A stretch of DNA of 64,000 bases from Chitinophagaceae bacterium. GTDB taxonomy: Bacteria; Bacteroidota; Bacteroidia; Chitinophagales; Chitinophagaceae. Of this stretch, positions 1-7,840 are shown piece by piece. Each line of letters begins with the position of its first letter. The first letter of the stretch is position 1. The stretch covers positions 1-64,000 of the forward strand of contig JADKJX010000010.1 in NCBI GenBank assembly GCA_016720775.1. The letters are read 5' to 3'. The notes beneath the pieces are model-generated. The model made no database searches. It saw only the letters and a list, made by a program, of their open reading frames with translations, and had not been told where the DNA came from. The position numbers were made by a program, and so were the translations under genes.

Positions 1-326
1 AAAAAACTATGGGATTTCCCATCATCTTGCTGAATGATATTAAAGTCGATAGAAATATTTTTCTCTCCATTTTGTTGCAGAACCCTGCTAATGAGATTCA
101 TGTTAATAATTTGTGTTCTGCCTGAATCGATAAGTTTGAGCGACCCTAATTTTCCTGTCTTATTATCAGCTGAAATTGATATTTTTTGGCCTGCAAATAT
201 TTTAATTGTACTTCCTGAGTAGATAACCTTGTTTTCAGCGATCCCGAATTTGTATGCTGTTGAATCCTGTGAAAAGGATATTGCTGGTGGAAAGAATAAT
301 AGCAGAAGCAAATATTTTCTTTTCAT
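1..326 (-). CDS. Partial exported protein, C-terminus beyond the window edge
   Basis: An open frame on the minus strand begins with ATG at 326 and runs without a stop to the first base, about 108 codons. The N-terminus (MKRKYLLLLLFFPPAISFSQ) is a clear signal peptide with likely cleavage near residue 19, so the product is exported. The mature part reads as beta-rich, with short strands such as TIKIFAGQKISISADN and a stretch ending at the edge with DDGKSHSF. I do not recognise a family. It is divergent in sequence from the next gene, which lies on the same strand 35 bases away. Function unknown. Confidence 0.75.
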   Translation of the reverse strand, partial: MKRKYLLLLLFFPPAISFSQDSTAYKFGIAENKVIYSGSTIKIFAGQKISISADNKTGKLGSLKLIDSGRTQIINMNLISRVLQQNGEKNISIDFNIIQQDDGKSHSF

Positions 327-361
327 ATAAAAATTTTAGTCGGGTTTGGCTTTATTAAATT

Positions 362-982
362 TTAATGACCCATCAACTTATTTTTCTGCGCCAGGTACTC
401 TTCCTGTGTAATAGCACCCCGCTGCAGCAGGTCAAAAAGTTTACTCAGTTCATCGGCTACCATTTGCTGCGATGGCTGCGTAACATTCGTTCTGGCAATG
501 GCCTCAGCCAGTTGGGAGGCCTGGTTACTTATCTGCATCTTCTTGTATTCTTCCTGTGCATGGGTAATGGTGTCTTTTAAAAGTTTGGGATGATGAATGA
601 GGTTGTAGGTTGTTTCTCCCAGTTCGGCAGCCGTTTGTATGTCTACATTGCCAAAGCCAAAGATCCGGCCCCAAAGAGACTGGTCGTACTCAACGTTATT
701 AATTTTATCCAACGGGCTTTCTTTTGAATAGCGGCTGAAGAACCCGCTTTCATCAACCACCCGCAGGTTGGTCACACACCAGAGGTTGTATTTCCAGTTG
801 ATGTATTCCAGCATGGGGTAGATGGCTGTTATCAGCACAATTATGAACGCAGTGGAATTTTGCAGCCACCATATTAATATCACTGCGAGTAATAGCCAGG
901 CAAAAAAAGGCAGCGCCAGTTTTAGCCAGTGCTGCCTGATGATGATCAATATCTTTTCGTCTTTTTTAAGTACAGTGCGCAT
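362..982 (-). CDS. Bacterial PH-domain membrane protein with C-terminal SHOCT segment
   Basis: This 206-residue protein has two transmembrane helices (about residues 20-58), then a bacterial PH domain of the YdbS/bPH_2 type (about 60-140; TNLRVVDESGFFSR, SPLDKINNV and GFGNVDIQTA are family hallmarks). The last 30 residues (ELSKLFDLLQRGAITQEEY) are a SHOCT motif, a short C-terminal module common on such proteins and thought to aid oligomerisation. A cytoplasmic PH fold anchored in the membrane is expected. The biological role of the family is not well defined. It appears monocistronic. Confidence 0.85.
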   Translation of the reverse strand: MRTVLKKDEKILIIIRQHWLKLALPFFAWLLLAVILIWWLQNSTAFIIVLITAIYPMLEYINWKYNLWCVTNLRVVDESGFFSRYSKESPLDKINNVEYDQSLWGRIFGFGNVDIQTAAELGETTYNLIHHPKLLKDTITHAQEEYKKMQISNQASQLAEAIARTNVTQPSQQMVADELSKLFDLLQRGAITQEEYLAQKNKLMGH

Positions 983-992
983 GGAAACGGTG

Positions 993-1080
993 AAGGTTTT
1001 AAATCGTTTAAAGGTTTGAACGTTGTCTAAATTACTAAATAACCTTTAAACTCTGAAACCCTTAAACGACTTAAACGGTT
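993..1080. repeat. Intergenic inverted repeat rich in TTTAAACG words
   Basis: The left arm contains AATCGTTTAAAGG and the right arm contains CCTTTAAACTC followed by CTTAAACGACTTAAACGG, so the 88 bases can fold into a long imperfect hairpin. Similar words recur at 41125-41176. It lies between two minus-strand genes and could act in transcription termination, but it looks like a dispersed element. Confidence 0.55.
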
Positions 1081-1081
1081 G

Positions 1082-1927
1082 TTACCAGATCCTCACCCGT
1101 AAACTGTCTGCCCGGTACATCTTATCACCGGGTTTTATATTGAAGGTTAAATAAAATTCGTCCACATCCACAAATGGGCCATTAACCCGGTACTTTGCCG
1201 GAGAGTGTACATCGGTAAGTAAACGGCTCCTCAATTGTTCTTCTCTTGTATGTCCCAGCCAGCCCAATGCATAACCTAAAAAATAACGCTGCATGGGAGT
1301 GAAGCCGGCAATATTTTTATTGTCTTTATACTGCTGTGTTTTTTTAAATGCTTCAATGCCTAAAAGAATACCACCCAGGTCGGCAATATTTTCGCCCAGC
1401 GTTGCCTTGCCATTAATGTGATAACCTTTTACCGGCTCAAATTCATTGAACTGCTGTACCATCACTTCAGCTCTCTTATTAAATGCTGCTTCATCGGTCT
1501 TTGTCCACCAACTCACCAGGTTTCCTTTGGCATCAAACTGCCTTCCTTCGTCATCAAAGCCGTGTGTGATTTCGTGGCCGATGGTGCTGGCGCCGCCATA
1601 ACCATACACAACTGCGTCATCAAGCTCTTCATCCCTGTATCCCGGCACGGTAAATATGCCGGCAGGAAGAACGATCTCGTTGTTGCTGGGATTGTAATAA
1701 GCATTATAAGTTTGCGGCGTCATATCCCACTCATCCCTGTCAACCGGCTTGCCTAATTTATTGTAGTTATAATTATGCCACCACAGGTTTGCATTCATGT
1801 AATTTTTTGCCAGGCTTTCCCGGCCGATGTCCATGGCTGAAAAATCCTTCCACTTATCGGGATAACCTACTTTACTTTTTATGGCGGCTAACTTTGCATA
1901 GGCTTTTTGCTTGGTACTGTCACTCAT
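1082..1927 (-). CDS. M13 metallopeptidase, C-terminal catalytic part (frameshifted gene)
   Basis: This is the zinc-binding half of an M13 (neprilysin/PepO) endopeptidase. The motif HEITH with the downstream ENIADLGG glutamate supplies the three zinc ligands, and the C-terminus ends near the conserved tryptophan (RVRIW), as is usual for the family. The apparent start MSDSTKQKAY is internal: the conserved word is WMSDSTK, whose tryptophan codon lies upstream in the same frame. The upstream fragment at 1924-3114 carries the rest. Together they give about 680 residues, the normal M13 length, so one base is missing at the junction. It cleaves peptides, probably in the periplasm. Confidence 0.85.
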   Translation of the reverse strand: MSDSTKQKAYAKLAAIKSKVGYPDKWKDFSAMDIGRESLAKNYMNANLWWHNYNYNKLGKPVDRDEWDMTPQTYNAYYNPSNNEIVLPAGIFTVPGYRDEELDDAVVYGYGGASTIGHEITHGFDDEGRQFDAKGNLVSWWTKTDEAAFNKRAEVMVQQFNEFEPVKGYHINGKATLGENIADLGGILLGIEAFKKTQQYKDNKNIAGFTPMQRYFLGYALGWLGHTREEQLRSRLLTDVHSPAKYRVNGPFVDVDEFYLTFNIKPGDKMYRADSLRVRIW

Positions 1928-3114
1928 CCAGGCAAGTTTGGCAATGCGGTCTTTAATGCAGCACGAATATCTTCCACCATATTGGTATAGCGTTTCTTTG
2001 CTGTTTCATTGAAGAACTCTTTCACATAAAGCTGTCCCAGCATTTCACCCATGGCACCTTCTTCCATTTGTATGGCACGTTTCCATCTTGGTTTTCTTTC
2101 TTTGGCACCACTGAGCAGTTTGGTAAAATTGAATGTTTCCATACCATAGGCATCCGGTAATACCCCAGCCATATCGCTCAGCAGGTTGAATTTTACATAT
2201 TGTTTAAGATCACTGATGGGTGTTTTGGCGAGTACCTCACTGAGGGCTGTGAAAAATTCAGGCTGGCCTACGATCACGGAATCCACACTTTTAACATCAA
2301 TACTTTTTAAATAAGAGACCCAGTCAATATTTGTGGCCATCTTATTCAGGTCGGTGATGGCCATTTTGTTGTAGTTCTTATAGGGATCACGCAGATCTTC
2401 TATCTTACGGGAAGCTTTGGCCAGTTTTGTTTCCATCAGCAATATGTTGTTGGCAGCTGTTGCGGCAGTGGCAGCATCCTCGCCCGACATGGTAAGCATC
2501 CTGGTCATGTACTGCAGGTACTTGCTGAGGATGTTGATGGTTGCAGAGTCATTCTTGAAATAATATTCTCTTTCCGGAAGGCCCAATCCTCCCTGCCACA
2601 AATTATAAGCCATCACATCACTTTGTTTTGCATCCTGCCCAACGTATTCACCAAACAAAGTACCCGAGCCGATCTTTTTTAAATCAGCCACTGTGCTTAC
2701 CAATGATCTAATATCGGAGACCCCATTTATTTTATCCAGCAATGGTTGGATCGGTTTTAACCCATCGGCTTCAATTTTAGTGCTGTCCATGGCCATGCTC
2801 CAGAAATCACCGATCTTTTGATCGTTGCTTCCCTTGGCAGCTTTGCTGGCTGCTGCTTTTTCAGATATCTCCCGCAGGCGTTTCAGGTTTTCCTCAATAA
2901 CCAGGTTACCAATACCCCAGCTAGACTGCTCACCGGGGATGGGATTCTTTTTTATCCAGCCACCATTGGCATACTCAAAAAAATCTTCACCGGGTTTTAC
3001 GGTGCTGTCAAGATTCGTAATGAGGATGTCTGCCTTGACCGCCGAAGGTTTGTCATTGTTGTTGCAGGATATAAAACCTGCAAGGGTTGCAAAAGCAAAA
3101 AATATTTTATTCAT
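1924..3114 (-). CDS. M13 metallopeptidase lipoprotein, N-terminal part (frameshifted gene)
   Basis: This part carries the lipoprotein signal MNKIFFAFATLAGFISC (lipobox FISC) and the M13 N-terminal domain, including PGEDFFEYANGGWIKKNPIP, which is diagnostic. A start at 3132 is possible, but the one at 3114 gives a cleaner signal peptide. The frame leaves the family near residue 395: AALKTALPNLPG replaces the expected AALKDRIAKLAW. Adding one base to the three-T run at 1952-1954 restores a continuous protein into the downstream fragment. It is either a recent frameshift or a sequencing indel; the rest of the gene shows no decay. Confidence 0.85.
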   Translation of the reverse strand: MNKIFFAFATLAGFISCNNNDKPSAVKADILITNLDSTVKPGEDFFEYANGGWIKKNPIPGEQSSWGIGNLVIEENLKRLREISEKAAASKAAKGSNDQKIGDFWSMAMDSTKIEADGLKPIQPLLDKINGVSDIRSLVSTVADLKKIGSGTLFGEYVGQDAKQSDVMAYNLWQGGLGLPEREYYFKNDSATINILSKYLQYMTRMLTMSGEDAATAATAANNILLMETKLAKASRKIEDLRDPYKNYNKMAITDLNKMATNIDWVSYLKSIDVKSVDSVIVGQPEFFTALSEVLAKTPISDLKQYVKFNLLSDMAGVLPDAYGMETFNFTKLLSGAKERKPRWKRAIQMEEGAMGEMLGQLYVKEFFNETAKKRYTNMVEDIRAALKTALPNLPG

Positions 3115-3315
3115 GCTGGTTTGTTTTATCACTAAATATAGAGAATGATTCGATTCGGCCTACCCCTTTTTGATAAATGGAAGAATTTTTCCTGTTTGCC
3201 CCGATGTACTTCACATAGGGCAACTCTAACATAACAACCGTAAAACCACTGTTGCATTTAGACCTATTTTAATATATCTTTCTCCAGAATTGGCTTTTTT
3301 CCAAAAACTACTTTT

Positions 3316-4131
3316 ATGAAGATATCAGACATCTATTACTGCCGGGAATGCCGGGTATCCCATCACCGGACCATCAAAGACCTGAAAAATTCCTTCCTGG
3401 AAAAACCGGATAATATGCGGGGCGTAATGACAAAAAAAGACCTGGGTATCCTGGAAGACTATGCGCATAAAAACATCATTAAAAAGACGGAACATTTTGC
3501 TTCACTGTCGAGGATGGCAAGTGAGATCAGCAAGGAATGGAAGAACGGGCGCAGGCTCACGGTATCTTTTATGGGCGGAAAAAAGCAGGTGAAGGACCGC
3601 ATCATACGCCATGCAAAAATATGGATGGAACATGCCAATATTGAATTTGATTTTACGCCACGCAGCAAACCGGCAGACATCCGCATTGCTTTTGATACGA
3701 ACGATGGTTCCTGGTCATTGACCGGTACTGAAGTGCTTTCTGAAGACAAATCAAACCCCACCATGAACTTCGGCTGGCTCACCCCAACAACAGATGACCT
3801 TGAATACAACCGGGTGGTACTGCATGAGTTTGGCCATACGCTTGGCTGCATTCATGAACATGAGCGGCCCGATAACGGCATTCCCTGGGACAAACCCAAA
3901 GTGTATGCTTATTACAAACAAACAGATGGATGGAGCAAAGAAGAAGTGGATGAACAGGTGTTTTCCAAGTACGACATCACACAGATTCGTGCCAATAAAT
4001 TAGATAGGAAGTCGATCATGATGTACCCGGTTCCGGAAAAACTTACCAGGGGTAATTTTCATATTGGCTGGAATAACGGGCTATCCGAAGCAGATAAAAA
4101 ATTCATTGCAAAGCTTTATCCTAAAAAATAA
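3316..4131 (+). CDS. Astacin/matrixin-like zinc metalloprotease
   Basis: The 271-residue protein has the extended zinc motif HEFGHTLGCIHEH (about residues 173-185), that is HExxHxxGxxHE as in M12A astacins, followed by a Met-turn SIMMYP near residue 235. These are metzincin hallmarks. The N-terminus (MKISDIYYCRECRVSH) has no signal peptide and contains a CxxC pair, so the enzyme may be cytoplasmic or leave by another route. The N-terminal 60 residues before the catalytic domain are unlike a typical propeptide. It stands alone, in front of the tRNA-Pro region. Substrate unknown. Confidence 0.8.
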   Translation: MKISDIYYCRECRVSHHRTIKDLKNSFLEKPDNMRGVMTKKDLGILEDYAHKNIIKKTEHFASLSRMASEISKEWKNGRRLTVSFMGGKKQVKDRIIRHAKIWMEHANIEFDFTPRSKPADIRIAFDTNDGSWSLTGTEVLSEDKSNPTMNFGWLTPTTDDLEYNRVVLHEFGHTLGCIHEHERPDNGIPWDKPKVYAYYKQTDGWSKEEVDEQVFSKYDITQIRANKLDRKSIMMYPVPEKLTRGNFHIGWNNGLSEADKKFIAKLYPKK

Positions 4132-4139
4132 GATGCTTG

Positions 4140-4147
4140 TATATTTG
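4140..4147 (+). promoter_or_regulatory. Putative -7 promoter element before the tRNA-Pro cluster
   Basis: TATATTTG fits the Bacteroidota TAnnTTTG -7 consensus and lies 13 bases upstream of the first tRNA-Pro-like copy at 4161. A convincing -33 TTG at the usual spacing is not visible, so this is tentative. Confidence 0.4.
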
Positions 4148-4160
4148 TAAATGAAAATAA

Positions 4161-4203
4161 CGGGATGTAGACCCGCTACCGGCGGGACACTACGTTCGGC
4201 GAA
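4161..4203 (+). pseudogene. Truncated tRNA-Pro copy with palindrome in place of the D-arm
   Basis: CGGGATGTAG is identical to the 5' end of the intact tRNA-Pro 51 bases downstream, and CACTACGTTCGG matches its anticodon arm with one change. Between them the native D-arm is replaced by the palindrome CCCGCTACCGGCGGG (4172-4186). The copy stops after the anticodon, so it cannot be a tRNA. The bases just before it (AAATAA) also match those before the intact gene. Confidence 0.7.
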
Positions 4204-4211
4204 ATAAATAA

Positions 4212-4285
4212 CGGGATGTAGCGCAGCCCGGTAGCGCACTTCGTTCGGGACGAAGGGGCCGCTGGTTCGAATCCAGTCATCCCGA
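4212..4285 (+). tRNA. tRNA-Pro (anticodon CGG)
   Basis: All arms fold: acceptor CGGGATG/CATCCCG, D-stem GCGC/GCGC, anticodon stem CTTCG/CGAAG with loop TTCGGGA (anticodon CGG), and a T-arm with the TTCGAAT loop. The discriminator is A, and CCA is not encoded (CTG follows). It reads proline codon CCG. It lies between two degenerate copies of itself and directly precedes a GIY-YIG nuclease remnant. Confidence 0.95.
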
Positions 4286-4302
4286 CTGATAGCATCAATA
4301 CC

Positions 4303-4559
4303 TGGGCTTTTTATGCACACTATGTTTACATTTTACAAAGTCTAAAGGATTACAAATATTATATTGGTGAAACAGCTGAAGTAAAAGCCAGACTTCAATA
4401 CCATAACAAAGGCCTGCAGAGATCTACTAAAAGCCGAACCCCTTTTCGGTTGATAAAATTAGAGGAATATCCTGACCGAAGCACTGCTTAAAAAGAGAAA
4501 AGGAAATTAAAGGATGGAAAGGCAATATAAGATTTTACGAACTGATAAGAGGGATGTAG
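4303..4559 (+). pseudogene. GIY-YIG endonuclease remnant between tRNA-Pro copies
   Basis: The frame starting in the tRNA 3' end reads WAFYAHYVYILQS, then DYKYYIGET and KARLQYHNKG, which is the core of a small GIY-YIG nuclease (YhbQ/COG2827 type, usually 80-95 residues). After RSTA a stop appears at 4489. A one-base shift there restores LKREKEIKGWKGNIRF, the normal family C-terminus, and this frame ends at TAG 4557-4559, inside the next tRNA-Pro copy. There is no in-frame ATG before the domain; the open frame runs back through the intact tRNA to TAG 4219-4221. The unit is thus exactly bracketed by two tRNA-derived sequences. It is probably inactive because of the frameshift, unless that is a sequencing error. 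Confidence 0.75.
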
Positions 4560-4626
4560 CCCCGCTCAGGCGGGGCACTACGTTCGGGACGTAGGGGCCG
4601 TCCCGATTTGTATCGGATCATCCCGA
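4550..4626 (+). pseudogene. Degenerate tRNA-Pro copy with palindromes in D-arm and T-arm
   Basis: GGGATG/CATCCC forms the acceptor, and CTACG-TTCGGGA-CGTAG keeps a proline CGG anticodon arm, with a compensatory pair change relative to the intact gene. The D-arm is CCCCGC-TCAG-GCGGGG (4560-4575). The T-arm is TCCCGAT-TTGT-ATCGGAT (4601-4618), which lacks the TTCGAAT loop, so the RNA should not work as a tRNA. The T-arm word is nearly the same as an intergenic palindrome at 10995-11012. Confidence 0.7.
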
Positions 4627-4647
4627 CTGCTACTTTAAAACGAAAAA

Positions 4648-5355
4648 TTACAACTGCAGTAACCCTGCTTTATAAAGGGTATTCACCGGTTTGTTATCCC
4701 AAAACAATTCAAAATCTTCCAGCCCCGCATTCTCATAATCAGCTTTTAATTCCCGCAGGGTTAAAATTTTTGGGTTCGACAGCGATAAGGTTTGTAATAT
4801 GCCGGCCAGCCAGGTTCCCTGTTGTTTATCTACCCTGACATTAATGGTTTCTTTCTTCGTCTCAAAGGTCAGCGATAATAATTCCCATTGGCTGCCTTTT
4901 TTGCTTTTGATGATGGTTTCAGTTTTGGGTGCTTTGCCCAGCCATACAATTTTTTTAGCTGGGTTTGAAGTCACAATCTCATTTTCTTCAATCGCTTTAA
5001 TAATATAACCAGGTTCTATTTTTGTTCTGGGAACTTTCTGCTCAAACCATTTTTGCAATGGATAATCAAAACAGGCACCATGCATATAATTCAGCAAAGA
5101 TTTCTTTAATCCGAAACTGAAACTTTCATGGTCAGCGCCGGAGGGGTCGATATGCTGGATGTCATTATTGGCAAATGTTCCAATGGCTTCTGAGACTTTT
5201 TTAACTGAATACTTTTCCGGGTTCAGTCCAACCGGGCTGTGTGCCGTCATGGTAAAAAAATGCCAAAAGGCAGATTGCAAAATACCTGCTTCAAAAAGCT
5301 GACGAACCATTTCGAGTGAGTCGATGGTTTCCTGGGCTGTTTGTGGGGAAGCCAT
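4648..5355 (-). CDS. B12-type radical SAM protein, C-terminal part (frameshifted gene)
   Basis: These 235 residues continue the radical SAM protein encoded just upstream on the same strand. The apparent start MASPQTAQETIDS overlaps the upstream frame, where the conserved word should read GFPQTAQETIDS. Removing one base from the GGGG run at 5345-5348 joins the two frames into one protein of about 730 residues. This part has no catalytic motif of its own. It contains FWHFFTMTAHSP, typical of the C-terminal region of such enzymes, and a variable tail. Confidence 0.75.
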   Translation of the reverse strand: MASPQTAQETIDSLEMVRQLFEAGILQSAFWHFFTMTAHSPVGLNPEKYSVKKVSEAIGTFANNDIQHIDPSGADHESFSFGLKKSLLNYMHGACFDYPLQKWFEQKVPRTKIEPGYIIKAIEENEIVTSNPAKKIVWLGKAPKTETIIKSKKGSQWELLSLTFETKKETINVRVDKQQGTWLAGILQTLSLSNPKILTLRELKADYENAGLEDFELFWDNKPVNTLYKAGLLQL

Positions 5356-6844
5356 ACATTAAATAAGCATGAACCATAATGCCGGCTTCCGTAAAATGTT
5401 TATTTACTCTGGCAACCTGTGCAACCGTTATTCCTTTTTGTATCAGTGCAAGCAACCGGTCAGACGCAACTTCAAGTCCCCCGGAAATGGCAATACAGCC
5501 TGATGCTTTTAATAACAAACAAAGATCTCTCGTAAAACTTTTTTCGAACCGTACGTTTGCCCACCAGCTGACTACAAGTTTTCTCCGGATGATCTCAATC
5601 GCAAGGGCACGCATTAAAGCAGGCGGTGCAGCCTCATCTACAAAATGAAAACCATGCTGGCCTGTTTGTGCGATCATTTCTTCCATTCGGTCACATAACA
5701 GTGCCGCTGTTACAGGCTCATAGTTTTTTATGTAGTCTAACGAAATATCGCAGAAAGTGCATTTGCCCCAGTAACATCCATGGGCCATGGTGAGTTTGTT
5801 CCAGCGGCCATCACTCCATAAGCTGTGCATGGGATTAATTATTTCGATGGCCGAAATATATTTATCTAAAAAGAGATCGCTGTAATCCGGTGTACCCACT
5901 TCCCCTTGTTTGTAATCGGCAGATGTTTGATCGTTAATATAGGCCACGCTGCCATCAACCAATGTAAATGCCCGCTTCAGTTCCTCTCTTTTTTTCTTCC
6001 CTTCAATGTGCTGCAGCAAAATTTCAAGCGGTGCTTCACCATCATCCAAGGTTATGAAATCATAAAATTCAAAAACCCTGGCATCTGTTAAAGAACGCAG
6101 TTCGGTATTGGCAAAACCTCCTCCCATGGCTACTTTAACGGCCGGGTAGTTTTTCTTTATCCATTGTCCGCAGCGCAATGAGGTATATAAGTTGCCGGGA
6201 AATGGAACAGAGATGGCAACCAGCTTTGGCTGTATTGCTTCCATCTTTTTTTCTAAGATGCCGATGAGTATCCTGTCAAGGTAAGTGTACTCCAGTTGCA
6301 ACGCTGCATACAATTCATCAAAACTGTTGGCCGATCTTCCCAACCTTTCGGCATAACGGCTGAAACCAAAATGTTCATCAACTGTTTCTTTGATGAGGTC
6401 ACTCAGGTCTTCGAGGTACATGGTTGCGATATGCTTTGCTTTATCCTGTGTACCCATAGTTCCGAATGCCCATTTCAGGTCATCCAGTTGCGCAAAGCGT
6501 TCTGCTTCGGGTAAAAAATCACGTTTACAGATTAAGTGGGCGAGGGTAGGACTCTTCCCCTGCAAAAACAACATAACGGCATCAATGGTATTTATATAAT
6601 CATGCTGCAATGCAATTATTCTTACTGCGTTGGGCGATAATTCTTTTTGCAGTTTATTGATGCCTTCAAATAAATTCTGCAACCCCTTTTTTGAGAATAA
6701 TTCAACAGTAACCTCAATACCAAGATCGGCCTGGAAGGAATTGATTTTTTTTGTATTGAAAAATCCTTTCAGGTATGCCGTGGCCGGGTAGGGTGTGTTC
6801 AGTTGTGTGAAAGGCGGTGTTATTAAAAAAACGGGTGCACTCAA
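5291..6844 (-). CDS. B12-binding-type radical SAM protein, N-terminal and catalytic part
   Basis: The N-terminal region (MSAPVFLITPPFTQLNTPYP) and the word LVAISVPFPGNLY resemble a cobalamin-binding Rossmann domain without the usual histidine motif. The radical SAM core follows with the cluster motif CYWGKCTFC (CxxxCxxC) near residue 360 and the SAM-binding GGLEVAS segment. The frame ends out of register after MYGFPT because of an extra base at 5345-5348; the C-terminus is at 4648-5355. Members use a [4Fe-4S] cluster and SAM for radical chemistry on unknown substrates. No biosynthetic partner is adjacent, so the reaction cannot be named. Confidence 0.8.
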   Translation of the reverse strand: MSAPVFLITPPFTQLNTPYPATAYLKGFFNTKKINSFQADLGIEVTVELFSKKGLQNLFEGINKLQKELSPNAVRIIALQHDYINTIDAVMLFLQGKSPTLAHLICKRDFLPEAERFAQLDDLKWAFGTMGTQDKAKHIATMYLEDLSDLIKETVDEHFGFSRYAERLGRSANSFDELYAALQLEYTYLDRILIGILEKKMEAIQPKLVAISVPFPGNLYTSLRCGQWIKKNYPAVKVAMGGGFANTELRSLTDARVFEFYDFITLDDGEAPLEILLQHIEGKKKREELKRAFTLVDGSVAYINDQTSADYKQGEVGTPDYSDLFLDKYISAIEIINPMHSLWSDGRWNKLTMAHGCYWGKCTFCDISLDYIKNYEPVTAALLCDRMEEMIAQTGQHGFHFVDEAAPPALMRALAIEIIRRKLVVSWWANVRFEKSFTRDLCLLLKASGCIAISGGLEVASDRLLALIQKGITVAQVARVNKHFTEAGIMVHAYLMYGFPTNSPGNHRLTRNGSSAF

Positions 6845-6897
6845 ATCGGGATGTTTGCTGCAAAAATATTCTTTTTATTTCCTTCAGGAATATATTA

Positions 6898-7014
6898 TTG
6901 CCACGGAAACACAGCGACACAGAAAATACAATTATGGTTCATTAATTCTGTGCTTCTGTGGCAATCCTTTTTGCCAAAGGCAAAACCTTTGTGCCTTCGT
7001 GTCTTTGTGGCAAA
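6898..7014. repeat. GCCACGG/CTGTGGC intergenic hairpin element
   Basis: TTGCCACGGAAACACAG (6898-6914) pairs imperfectly with CTGTGCTTCTGTGGCAA (from 6948). A second arm, CCTTTGTGCCTTCGTGTC and onward, follows the palindrome TTGCCAAAGGCAA. The same words recur at 7639-7791 and 40993-41087. It separates two divergent genes, and the open frame that crosses it is not a gene extension. Confidence 0.7.
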
Positions 7015-7036
7015 CTATTCTTCTGTAAATTGCAGC

Positions 7037-7633
7037 ATGACTCCCGAACGATTCGAACGCCTCACATCCGTTTTAAACAAACGCCAGCCCGATCTTACCG
7101 TTGTGCTGGAAAATGTTTTCGATCCCCATAATATTTCTGCTGTAATGAGAACCTGCGATGCGGTAGGGATACAGGATATTTATATTCTCAACACGAAAAT
7201 TCCGCCGCACAAAAAATGGGGAGCCAAAAGTTCCTCCAGTGCAGCCAGGTGGTTAAGCATTCACCAGTTCACTGATGCGGCGGCATGTTTTACTGAAGTA
7301 AGAAAACGTTTCAAAAAAGTTTATACCACGCATTTAAGCAGTGATGCTGTCGGGCTGTATGAATTAAACCTTACCGAACCCGTTGCCCTTGTCTTTGGCA
7401 ACGAACACAGCGGCGTAAGTGAAGAGATCATTGCCATGGCCGATGGGAATTTCATTATCCCACAGGTAGGGATCATAAAATCGCTGAATATTTCCGTTGC
7501 ATGTGCCGTTTGCCTGTATGAAGCCTATCGCCAAAAAAATAACGCCGGGCATTATGATGGGGTAAAGTTAGAAGGCGAGAAACTGCAGACATTGAGAAAA
7601 GAGTGGGGTTTTTTCGAGGAGGATCAACAATAA
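7037..7633 (+). CDS. trmH: tRNA (guanosine-2'-O-)-methyltransferase, SpoU/TrmH family
   Basis: The 198-residue protein has the three SPOUT motifs: NVFDPHNISAVMRTCDAVG near residue 30, ALVFGNEHSGVS near 122, and GIIKSLNISVACAVCLYE near 150. It binds SAM in the trefoil knot and, by homology to TrmH, methylates G18 of tRNAs. I chose the ATG at 7037 (MTPERFERLTSVL) because the longer frame starts inside a dispersed repeat and its extra residues are unlike the family. It stands alone and is flanked on both sides by hairpin repeats. Confidence 0.9.
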   Translation: MTPERFERLTSVLNKRQPDLTVVLENVFDPHNISAVMRTCDAVGIQDIYILNTKIPPHKKWGAKSSSSAARWLSIHQFTDAAACFTEVRKRFKKVYTTHLSSDAVGLYELNLTEPVALVFGNEHSGVSEEIIAMADGNFIIPQVGIIKSLNISVACAVCLYEAYRQKNNAGHYDGVKLEGEKLQTLRKEWGFFEEDQQ

Positions 7634-7638
7634 CCAGT

Positions 7639-7791
7639 TCTGTGCTTCCGTGCCTCTGTGGCAAATTATAACAGCGAAGCTGTTTGCCTTCGGCAAAAAG
7701 ATATTGCCACGGAGACACAAAATCACGGAAAAATACATGAGGCTTTTCTCGCTATTCCCTCTGTGCTTCCGTGCTCCTGCCGCAGGCAGGT
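7639..7791. repeat. GCCACGG-type hairpin with apical palindromes
   Basis: The arms CCGTGCCTCTGTGGCAA and TTGCCACGGAGACACAA enclose two small palindromes, AACAGC-GAA-GCTGTT (7670-7684) and TTTGCC-TTC-GGCAAA (7683-7697). The 3' end carries CCTGCCGCAGGCAGG (7776-7790) where the other arm would read CCTCTGTGGCA. It is a member of the same family as 6898-7014. Confidence 0.7.
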
Positions 7792-7840
7792 AAATTATTT
7801 GGCGGCTTTACCATAACTTTAAATTTCCAAAACAACCGTT

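Noticed and set aside
4081..4320. Minus-strand open frame across the tRNA-Pro region
   Set aside because: Its sequence is the reverse reading of the tRNA and its degenerate copy. It is a known kind of spurious frame with no start signal or family.
4550..4626. Second functional tRNA-Pro
   Set aside because: The anticodon arm is intact, but the T-arm has a four-base loop without TTC and the first acceptor pair is mismatched, so it is not expected to work as a tRNA.
6851..7036. N-terminal extension of trmH to 6851
   Set aside because: The extra residues are encoded by a dispersed hairpin repeat, and the domain begins normally at the ATG at 7037.
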